Positions 33,979 through 41,411 of a stretch of DNA of 64,000 nucleotides are shown one piece after another. The DNA is from UMGS1696 sp964463375 (GTDB lineage Bacteria; Bacillota; Clostridia; Oscillospirales; CAG-272), in the NCBI GenBank assembly GCA_964463375.1, contig CAYXBQ010000001.1, forward strand, positions 186,001-250,000. The letters are read 5' to 3'. Position numbers and translations under genes: made by a program. The first letter of the stretch is position 1. The number at the start of each line of letters is the position of its first letter. The notes under the pieces were generated by a model. It worked only from the letters and a program-made list of their open reading frames with translations. It was not told the origin of the DNA and made no database searches.

Positions 33979-35589
33979 TTATTTTGTAAACGATACGAGC
34001 TGTGTGATCTCTTCCTTTAGGATATAGGACACCGTGATCGTGTCTCCCGGACGGACAAGCAGTAGCTCCTCCTGGAATGCGATCTTGTACACATCTCCCT
34101 TTGCGGAGCGGATATAGGCGGTGGTGTTGCCGTCGCTTGGGATATACAGGATCTCCTCTACCGTGATGGTATCGGCAGCAAGCTGGTCGCTATCCACGTG
34201 TACACCGGACTGGCTCAGTCTGGCCTTGTACTTCTGGAACACCTCTGTCTGGCTATCGGAGGTAACCACTAAGTTATAGTTGGACACGTTGACCATGGAA
34301 TACATTTTCACGATCCCGCTGGCATCCTTGAGCACCATAATGTAGGTGGCTTCGCCGTTGACGTTGATCAGGGTCGGGAAGGAAGCGGTGTAGCCATACT
34401 GCTGTACGGAGCCTTCGGCGGCATCCATGGCAGAATGCTCTTCGGCACCGGGTACCACGTAGTAGGTATATGCCCCGGTACGGCTGTTGACCAAAATGAA
34501 CCCGATGTTGGCTTCGTCATTGGACACGGAGGTCACGCCGGTGAACACGTACACGTCGTCGCCGATGATCTTATAACCAAAGTCGTCGGTGGTCACCACG
34601 CAGCCGGTCTGGCTGAAAATGGAGTTGAAGTAGCCGCTGCCCAGCATACCGTACCAGTCGTACTTCTGGCAGATCAGGTTGCCGGTGTACACGATGTCCA
34701 CCCACGCCGGGACCTCACCCAATGCGTAGGTCGAAGCATCCCCGGTGCAAGCGTCCAGCACCACCACTTTGTCTACGTCGTAGGCACCAAACCAACCGGC
34801 CTGGGGCTTCAGGGCAGATGCGATCCAATAGGGATGGCCGTCGTCGTCGATCTCAAAATAGACAGAGCCCCAAATGGCTGTGGGATCGGCAAAGCGCAGT
34901 ACACGCATGAGATCCGTACCAAAGTACGCCGAGGGGGAGATCTTCATATACTGCTCCAGCCGCATGAACTGGGCATCGAAGGCCACCGGATCCACCTTGA
35001 CATAGCCGGGGATCCCGGATCTGCCGTTTTGCAGCCACTTGAAGAAGGATGCGTATTCCAGCGGTGCCACCTTATAGGGCACACCTTCCATGGCGATCTG
35101 GGTATAGGTATCGGACACATCGTACTGAGACACAAGGTCGGACAGCGTGCCGAGCGTCCGGGCACCGATGATCCGGGCAGAAGCGGAGTCCATGAGGGCA
35201 ATATCCGTCACCACATCCGACTGGGGCACGTCTGTGGCAAAGTTGCCGTTTTCGATGGTGATCAGCGAACTATAGGTTTTCGCACGGAACAGCTCCGAGG
35301 AGGCCACGGACAGGATGATCAGTACAGCCAATACCGCCGCACCAATGCCCACGATGACCTTGAGAAACTTCGGTGTGCCGTTGTCGCTGCCGATCACGAC
35401 GACCCGTCTCTTGCCCCAACGGATCAAAAGGCCTGCACCGGCGATCACCGCTAAGACGTAGTAGAAAAACGTCCAGAATTGGGCAGAATAAACGGAGAGC
35501 GGCGGTAGAGCCACATAATACCCGATACCGATGGCGGCAATGGCCAACAGCACCGGCACGATCGTTTTCCACACTTTTGATTTTTGCAT
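33979..35589 (-). CDS. Uncharacterised membrane-anchored protein
   Basis: Not recognised. 536 residues. Three hydrophobic segments at the N-terminus (about 8-28, 35-58 and 75-98) include an RWGKRR basic turn; the remaining about 430 residues are hydrophilic, rich in V, Y, D and T, and probably extracytoplasmic. No catalytic motif is obvious. A Tyr-rich segment (GWFGAYDVDKVVVLDACTG) and repeated short beta strands suggest an all-beta fold. AGGAGAG precedes the ATG at 35587-35589. It has its own promoters and 17 bp separate it from the small RHH-like gene. Confidence 0.7.
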   Translation of the reverse strand: MQKSKVWKTIVPVLLAIAAIGIGYYVALPPLSVYSAQFWTFFYYVLAVIAGAGLLIRWGKRRVVVIGSDNGTPKFLKVIVGIGAAVLAVLIILSVASSELFRAKTYSSLITIENGNFATDVPQSDVVTDIALMDSASARIIGARTLGTLSDLVSQYDVSDTYTQIAMEGVPYKVAPLEYASFFKWLQNGRSGIPGYVKVDPVAFDAQFMRLEQYMKISPSAYFGTDLMRVLRFADPTAIWGSVYFEIDDDGHPYWIASALKPQAGWFGAYDVDKVVVLDACTGDASTYALGEVPAWVDIVYTGNLICQKYDWYGMLGSGYFNSIFSQTGCVVTTDDFGYKIIGDDVYVFTGVTSVSNDEANIGFILVNSRTGAYTYYVVPGAEEHSAMDAAEGSVQQYGYTASFPTLINVNGEATYIMVLKDASGIVKMYSMVNVSNYNLVVTSDSQTEVFQKYKARLSQSGVHVDSDQLAADTITVEEILYIPSDGNTTAYIRSAKGDVYKIAFQEELLLVRPGDTITVSYILKEEITQLVSFTK

Positions 35590-35628
35590 ACAAACTCTCC
35601 TTGCATTCGTCACACATTTCCTGTGTTT

Positions 35629-35657
35629 ATTATACCATCTTTTCCAGTAAATTGCAA
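35629..35657 (-). promoter_or_regulatory. Proximal promoter of the membrane-protein gene
   Basis: On the minus strand TTGCAA, 17 bases, TATAAT with extended -10 TGG. The -10 is 40 bases before the start at 35589. Confidence 0.65.
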
Positions 35658-35732
35658 TCCCTGCGAACATTTTTTCCGCATTTTCGGATAGAAAATCCAC
35701 TACCCTACTGTGGCTGCACATCTGGTATCTAT

Positions 35733-35761
35733 AGTATATCACACGTTCACGTGACTGTCAA
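35733..35761 (-). promoter_or_regulatory. Distal promoter of the membrane-protein gene
   Basis: On the minus strand a consensus TTGACA, 17 bases, TATACT with extended -10 TGA. It lies 144 bases upstream of the start and overlaps a CACGTTCACGTG partial palindrome. Confidence 0.6.
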
Positions 35762-35803
35762 TAGAATTCGACTGAATTTTCTAAAAAAATTAAGAAAAAC
35801 ACA

Positions 35804-35832
35804 TTGACAGTATTCCTATGGTGTGGTATAAT
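35804..35832 (+). promoter_or_regulatory. Consensus promoter of the TerB-N/BrxD/helicase/uvrA operon
   Basis: TTGACA, exactly 17 bases, TATAAT, with the extended -10 TGG: the strongest sigma-A promoter by sequence in the window. The -10 is 40 bases before the start of the TerB-N gene, and the promoter is divergent from the two promoters at 35629-35761. Confidence 0.8.
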
Positions 35833-35871
35833 GGTATGATACGAACGAATGTTTAACGCGAGGTGATATGT

Positions 35872-37680
35872 ATGCTGCATACGGGACCGGATGATGAAAA
35901 GTTCTGGGAGCTGCCGTCTGTTTCCAAAAAGACCTACAGTCCCCCCAGTCAAGGGCGCAACACCGATACCATTCCGCTATCTATAGACGAACCGGACGAA
36001 AGTCGGCAAGAGGCCATTCCCCCACGGGATCCATCGACTGCCACGGCTGCACAGGGGAGCTTTCGTCCCACCAGACCGGCAGATCGCACCTATCGCACCG
36101 CAGCCTATGCCACATCCCGGGAATACCAAAATCGGGTACAAAATCGGGCAGATGGCGGGACTTTGGGGTTTCGGGAAGAGGATCGTATGGGAACGGATAT
36201 TCCGCCGCAGGAAAACGGGAGCAGCGGAGATCTGGTGGAGGAGCGGAATGGCGAGGGCTGGCTGATCCGGCACGTGGTGATCCGGCGGTGGATCAACGAT
36301 TTTTCCTTCTACGCCACCTTTGGCCGGGATGCGCTGGTCAGTCACCAAAAGGTCGGAAAGCCCACGGAGCCGGTGGCCTGCACCTCCTTTGTACCCCAAT
36401 ATTCCCAGATGAACAGCCGACAGCTGGACTATTACCTTTGGTTCCGGGACAATGCCCGACAGGCCAACTTTTTGCCGGCGGATTTCGCCTATGTGCTGCT
36501 GTACATTTACGAGATCCTCAATCTGCCGGATCAGATCCCACCGGTGGAAGGGATCGAGCGGCTGTGTCTCCTGTGGGCGCACTACCGCAAGGTCTATCCC
36601 AAATTGGATGCGTACCTGTGCGAATGGATCCCGGATTATGCGTTGATCCATGGGGTGGCGCTACCCGGTGTGCTGGAGCCGTTTTTGTCGGAGATCGTGC
36701 GGAAGGCGCAGTTCAAAGAGTTCTTTCTCGACAATATGTGTCCCCCCGGCGGCAAGCTGAGCCATCGTGCCATTGCGGTGTTGGCGGGGGTGCTGCTGGA
36801 GACCTATTCGGATTACGACTACACCTTGAGCCGTTACTACACCGGTGGCAACCAGGCGGCCTATGACAAGTGCATTCCGGAGGCGTTGACGGCCGCTTTG
36901 GAACAGGCCTATGCCGAGGGGCGTGGGATGTTTGCCACCGATCGGCTGTACCGGCTGACCAGGGATTCCTATTGTGGGGCGATCATCCACACAGGCAACA
37001 AGCGGCGGATCGATGTAGCCTTCCACTCCTGCATCCGTTCTCCGGACACCCGGCGATATGTGACCGGGATCGTCAAATATGCGGAGAACCGGCTGCGGGG
37101 GCGGTTGAAGATCAAGTCCAAGCTGAATGCGTCGGATATTGCACCGGCCGATAAGGCACAGGTGGATGCGTACTTTGGACCGGAGGAAGTACCGGTCGCC
37201 AAGAAAAAAGTGGTGGAAGAAGAAGCGTACATGCGGCTGTACGATGTGGATACCACCGGATTTGATTTTTCCGTCGCCAAACAGATCGAGGATGCCTCCT
37301 GGCGCAACACCGATCGACTGACTGCTGCCGAACCGGGCGAGCCTGTGGTGCCGGAAATGCCTATCGCAGAAGAACCAGCTGCACAAGAGGTGGTAGAAAA
37401 TGTGCCTGTCGCAGCGCAACCAATGCAAGTGCCGGTGGAGGAAAAGGGTCAGGTCACAGCGGATCCGTCGGTGCGGGAGGCTGTATTGGCGCTGCTGGAT
37501 GGGCAGTTCGAGAGTTATTGTCGAGCCAATGGACTGTTTGCCGGTCGGATGGCAGAGCAGATCAACGAGATCTTTTTGGATGTGACCGGAGACATTTTGG
37601 TAGAGGCTGATGGCAATCGATATAGCTTGATAGAAGATTACAGAGAGGATGCAGAAGCATGGAGCAAAACGGAAATGTAA
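35872..37680 (+). CDS. TerB-N / TerB-C domain protein
   Basis: Cytoplasmic protein of 602 residues. A variable, proline-rich, probably disordered first about 110 residues is followed by a TerB-N-like domain (about 125-260: VIRRWINDFSFYATFGRDA, then a YYLWFRDNARQANF helix and a YVLLYIYEILNL helix), a helical middle, an acidic linker with P/E/V repeats (about 460-525), and a C-terminal segment like TerB-C (INEIFLDVTGDILVE). GAGGTG sits 6 bases before the ATG at 35872; the GTG three codons upstream overlaps that site. Published analyses link these domains to ATPase and helicase modules. It overlaps the next gene by 22 bases. Confidence 0.75.
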   Translation: MLHTGPDDEKFWELPSVSKKTYSPPSQGRNTDTIPLSIDEPDESRQEAIPPRDPSTATAAQGSFRPTRPADRTYRTAAYATSREYQNRVQNRADGGTLGFREEDRMGTDIPPQENGSSGDLVEERNGEGWLIRHVVIRRWINDFSFYATFGRDALVSHQKVGKPTEPVACTSFVPQYSQMNSRQLDYYLWFRDNARQANFLPADFAYVLLYIYEILNLPDQIPPVEGIERLCLLWAHYRKVYPKLDAYLCEWIPDYALIHGVALPGVLEPFLSEIVRKAQFKEFFLDNMCPPGGKLSHRAIAVLAGVLLETYSDYDYTLSRYYTGGNQAAYDKCIPEALTAALEQAYAEGRGMFATDRLYRLTRDSYCGAIIHTGNKRRIDVAFHSCIRSPDTRRYVTGIVKYAENRLRGRLKIKSKLNASDIAPADKAQVDAYFGPEEVPVAKKKVVEEEAYMRLYDVDTTGFDFSVAKQIEDASWRNTDRLTAAEPGEPVVPEMPIAEEPAAQEVVENVPVAAQPMQVPVEEKGQVTADPSVREAVLALLDGQFESYCRANGLFAGRMAEQINEIFLDVTGDILVEADGNRYSLIEDYREDAEAWSKTEM

Positions 37681-39074
37681 AAAAAGTACCCCGCCGGATC
37701 TTAGGGACGCTGCTGGGTGCGCTGTCTGCCGGGGTGGTTCCCCGCTCCGGTGCGCCGTACATCGCCATTGGTCGGCTGGACGAGATCGAAGCCTTGACCG
37801 GTGCCCTGGAACGGGTGGCAGAGGGAGAAGGCAGCTGCAAATTCATCATTGGCCGCTATGGCTCCGGGAAGAGCTTTCTCATTCAGCTGACCCGTGGGTT
37901 CGCCATGGACAAGGGCTTTCTCACCGCCGACTGCGACCTTTCGCCGGAACGGAAGCTGTCGGCCAGTGGTGGGGCGGGGCTGGCGACCTATCGAGAGCTG
38001 GTGAAGAATTTGGCCTGCAAGACCCAACCGGACGGTGGCGCCTTCCCGGTGATCATCAGCCGTTGGTTCAGCCAGATCCGGGACACGCTGGTGGATCGTG
38101 GCTTAGAGGTGGATTCGCCTGCCTATGATGCGGCCTTTGGCAAGGAGATCCTGCACACGGTACGGGAGCTGGAATCCGATGTGGGCGGCTTTGATTTTGC
38201 GCTGGTCATGCGAGAATACTACAAGGCCTACCGGGCTGAAGATGAAGAAAAAATGTCGGCGTGCCTGCGGTGGTTCCGGGGGGAATACAACACCCGCACA
38301 GAAGCACGGAACGCCACGGGACTGCGGTCTTTGTCCATCATCGACGACGATAGCTGGTACGACCATTTGAAGCTGATCACGGCCTTTGCCCGGCTGGTGG
38401 GCTACAAGGGGCTGTGCGTATGCATCGACGAATGCGTGAACCTGTACAAGATCTCCAACCGGTTATCCAGAGAGAACAACTACGAAAAGCTACTGGCCAT
38501 GTTCAACGACACCATGCAGGGACGCGCGCCGGGACTGATGCTGGTATTTGGTGGCACGCCGCAGTTTCTGGAAGACACACGCCGGGGGCTGTTCAGCTAC
38601 GAGGCACTGCGCAGTCGTCTGTCGGACGGACGATTTGGGACGGATGGTCTGCGGAGCCTGCTCTCGCCGGTACTGCGGCTGAAACGGCTGTCGGACAGTG
38701 AGATTTTGGCACTGGTCATGCGGCTGACGGCACTGCATGGGGAATACCACGGGTACACGCCCACCATCACCGGCGAGCAGATGCAGGCCTTTCTCACCGA
38801 TTCTCTGTCCCGTGCCGGTGCGGACACCATGGTGACACCACGAGAGATCATTCGGGATTATGTGACGCTGCTGGATCTGCTGCTGTCCAATCCGGATAAG
38901 AGCTTTGCCGATATTGCCGGCGGTATGCAGCATTCGGCGGCTTCTGCGACTGTGGATGATGCGCCGGATACGCCGACAATGGATGCAGCGGCGGCTGTGT
39001 CCCATGATGAGGAGCGAAAGCCAGAGCGGGCGGCCAATGCTGCTGCCATCACGCTGGAGGATCTGGATTTTTGA
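37659..39074 (+). CDS. BrxD-like / DUF2791 P-loop ATPase
   Basis: ATPase of 471 residues. Walker A GRYGSGKS at 65-72 and Walker B LCVCIDE with D257-E258 are intact; conserved flanks (IIGRYGSGKSFLIQL, and LVFGGTPQFLEDTRRGLFSYEALRSRL after Walker B) mark the BREX ATP-binding family that includes BrxC and BrxD. In type 2 BREX, BrxD is encoded beside the helicase BrxHI, exactly as here, but pglX, pglZ and the other BREX genes are absent. The C-terminal about 60 residues are low-complexity (A, D, E). It overlaps the TerB-N gene by 22 bases. Confidence 0.85.
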   Translation: MEQNGNVKKVPRRILGTLLGALSAGVVPRSGAPYIAIGRLDEIEALTGALERVAEGEGSCKFIIGRYGSGKSFLIQLTRGFAMDKGFLTADCDLSPERKLSASGGAGLATYRELVKNLACKTQPDGGAFPVIISRWFSQIRDTLVDRGLEVDSPAYDAAFGKEILHTVRELESDVGGFDFALVMREYYKAYRAEDEEKMSACLRWFRGEYNTRTEARNATGLRSLSIIDDDSWYDHLKLITAFARLVGYKGLCVCIDECVNLYKISNRLSRENNYEKLLAMFNDTMQGRAPGLMLVFGGTPQFLEDTRRGLFSYEALRSRLSDGRFGTDGLRSLLSPVLRLKRLSDSEILALVMRLTALHGEYHGYTPTITGEQMQAFLTDSLSRAGADTMVTPREIIRDYVTLLDLLLSNPDKSFADIAGGMQHSAASATVDDAPDTPTMDAAAAVSHDEERKPERAANAAAITLEDLDF

Positions 39075-39080
39075 ATCGCG

Positions 39081-39108
39081 GTGAAGATCGGCACTGACCG
39101 GTCTTCAC
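39081..39108 (+). repeat. Intercistronic hairpin between the BrxD-like and helicase genes
   Basis: An 11-bp stem (GTGAAGATCGG at 39081-39091 with CCGGTCTTCAC at 39098-39108, one G-T pair) with a 6-base loop fills most of the 54-base gap. No T run follows, so termination is not expected; the helicase ribosome site (GGGAGG) lies just downstream. Confidence 0.6.
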
Positions 39109-39128
39109 AATGAAGTGCAGGGAGGCCT

Positions 39129-41411
39129 ATGCAAGTTTTTGACGAATATTCTCCCTTTATCCGGGAGTTCATTTACAGCCGGGGCTGGGATCATCTGAAC
39201 GAGATCCAGGTGGCGGCGGCAGACATCATTTTTCACAACGATTGCAATCTGCTACTGCCCTCGCAAACGGCATCCGGGAAGACCGAGGCGGCGTTTTTCC
39301 CCATATTGTCCCAGTTTTATGAGGATCCGCCGCAAACCATTGGGGTGATCTACATTGCGCCGCTGAAATCCCTGATCAACGACCAGTTCGGGCGGATCAC
39401 AGAGCTGTGCGACCAGACCGGGATCCCGGTGTATCACTGGCATGGAGACGTGGCGGCCTCCCACAAAAACAAGGTCATGAAGCATCCACAGGGCATCTTG
39501 CAGATCACGCCGGAGTCGCTGGAAGGGATGCTGATCCACCGAAATACCGACCTACTGCGGCTGTTTGGGGATCTGCGTTACATCATCATCGACGAGATCC
39601 ACACCTTGACCGGCACGGACCGGGGGAATCAGATCTTATGTCAGCTTGCCCGGCTCCGGGAACGGACAGGGGTATCCCCACGGCGGATCGGTCTGTCTGC
39701 CACCATTGGTGACATGGAGACCGCTGCCAACTGGCTGGGTGCATCCAGTGGACGTGACACGGTGGTACCCCAGATCACACCGGCGAAGATCCGCTGGCGG
39801 CTGGGCATGGAGCATTTTTATGTGGTGGAAAGGGATGTGGCAGAGGTGCCTACGGCCGAGGTGCGCAGTGATCCCACCATTTCGCTGGATCCGGGGTATG
39901 AGTACATTTACGACTGCACCAGAGACCGGAAGGCCATTGTGTTCTCCAATTCCCGGGAAGAGACGGAGTACATCACGGCCACACTACGGCAGATCGCTGA
40001 ATATCGAGGGGAGCCGGATGTGTTTCTCATTCACCACGGCTTTTTGTCGGCATCGATCCGGGAGGATGCGGAACTGAAAATGAAGGACGACGAGGTACGT
40101 GCGGTCGTCTGTGCCACCGTCACCATGGAGCTGGGGATCGACATCGGCAGATTGGAGCGGGTCATCCAGCAAAACGCACCCAACACGGTATCGTCCTTTT
40201 TGCAGCGGCTGGGTCGTTCCGGCAGACGAGGTGATCCACCGGAGATGATGATGGTGTTCCGAGAGGAAAATCCGCTGCCCAACACGCCGCTGCCCCAGCT
40301 GATGCCTTGGGAACTGCTGAAGGCCATCGCCATCGTACAGCTCTACATCGAAGAACGATTTATCGAGCCACCGAATATTCGCAAGCAGCCGTTGAGTCTA
40401 TTGTTCCAGCAGACCTTGTCGGTGTTGGCGGCGGCAGGTGCGCTGTCTCCGGCGATGCTGGCTGAACGGGTGTTGGCACTGCCGCCCTTCCGGTACATCG
40501 ATAAAGAGGACTATAAGACGCTGATGCTGTCTATGATCCAAAATGATTGGTTGGAAATGACGGAGGAGCGGGAGCTGATCTTGGGACTGCGGGGGGAACG
40601 GCTGGTGAATTCCTTCAAGTTCTATGCGGTCTTCAAGGATACGGACGACTACACGGTACGGTGTGAATCGGACGAGATCGGGGTGCTGAATTCTCCGCCG
40701 CCGGTGGGAGATCGGTTTGCGCTGGCAGGCCGGGTCTGGGAAGTGGAAGAGCTGGATCTGCCCCGGCACCTGATCTACGTGAAGCCGGTGAAGGGGAAAA
40801 TGGAGGTGGCCTGGCCGGGGGATTACGGTGAGGTACACACACGGATCCTGGAACGGATGCGGCAGGTGCTTTGCGAGGATACGGAATATCCCTACCTGAA
40901 GGAAGGCGCACTGCGGCGGCTGCGGGTGGCCCGAAATGTGGCACGCAACACAGGGCTGACGGAACACTGCATTCTATGTCTGGGTGGCTCCACGTGGGCA
41001 TTCTTCCCCTGGCTGGGCACACGCTCCTTCCGCACACTGCGGCGGTATCTGAAGCAAAACGCCGGGAAATTCCGACTCACCGGGCTGGAATTCGAGGGCT
41101 GCTACTACATGACCTTCAAGTTAGAGGGGGGAGACGGGCCTTCGCTGATCCGGTATCTGGCAGAAAAGACCGAACGGGAAGGGGTAGATCTGGCTTCCCT
41201 CATTGGCGAGAACGAAGCGCCGGTCTACGAAAAATACGACGAATGCATCCCCTCTGCCCTGCTGCGAAAAGCCTATCGGGACGACAAGCTCCGCAGCGAT
41301 GAATTTGTCCCACGACTGCGGCAGATCGCTATAGCGGAAATCGCTATGGCGGAGACGGCACACAACACTGCTGTTGAAGCTGACGAAAAAGAAAGGATAG
41401 ACCATGCCTGA
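39129..41411 (+). CDS. Lhr/BrxHI-like superfamily 2 DEAD/DEAH helicase
   Basis: ATP-dependent helicase, 760 residues. Motifs in order: Q-like NEIQ, Walker A SQTASGKTE (45-53), APLKSL (Ia), TPESLEG (Ib), DEIH at 155-158 (II), SATIGD at 190-195 (III), SNSREETE (IV), TVTMELGIDIG (V) and RLGRSGRRG (VI). The long C-terminal half (about 410-760) has winged-helix and Lhr-like character. BrxHI of type 2 BREX and Lhr-family helicases share this layout. GGGAGG precedes the ATG. The stop overlaps the uvrA start by 8 bases. No nuclease domain is seen. Confidence 0.87.
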   Translation: MQVFDEYSPFIREFIYSRGWDHLNEIQVAAADIIFHNDCNLLLPSQTASGKTEAAFFPILSQFYEDPPQTIGVIYIAPLKSLINDQFGRITELCDQTGIPVYHWHGDVAASHKNKVMKHPQGILQITPESLEGMLIHRNTDLLRLFGDLRYIIIDEIHTLTGTDRGNQILCQLARLRERTGVSPRRIGLSATIGDMETAANWLGASSGRDTVVPQITPAKIRWRLGMEHFYVVERDVAEVPTAEVRSDPTISLDPGYEYIYDCTRDRKAIVFSNSREETEYITATLRQIAEYRGEPDVFLIHHGFLSASIREDAELKMKDDEVRAVVCATVTMELGIDIGRLERVIQQNAPNTVSSFLQRLGRSGRRGDPPEMMMVFREENPLPNTPLPQLMPWELLKAIAIVQLYIEERFIEPPNIRKQPLSLLFQQTLSVLAAAGALSPAMLAERVLALPPFRYIDKEDYKTLMLSMIQNDWLEMTEERELILGLRGERLVNSFKFYAVFKDTDDYTVRCESDEIGVLNSPPPVGDRFALAGRVWEVEELDLPRHLIYVKPVKGKMEVAWPGDYGEVHTRILERMRQVLCEDTEYPYLKEGALRRLRVARNVARNTGLTEHCILCLGGSTWAFFPWLGTRSFRTLRRYLKQNAGKFRLTGLEFEGCYYMTFKLEGGDGPSLIRYLAEKTEREGVDLASLIGENEAPVYEKYDECIPSALLRKAYRDDKLRSDEFVPRLRQIAIAEIAMAETAHNTAVEADEKERIDHA

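Noticed and set aside
35804..41411. A complete BREX phage-defence system
   Set aside because: Only BrxD-like and BrxHI-like genes are present; no PglX methylase, PglZ, PglW or BrxL gene occurs within the window.
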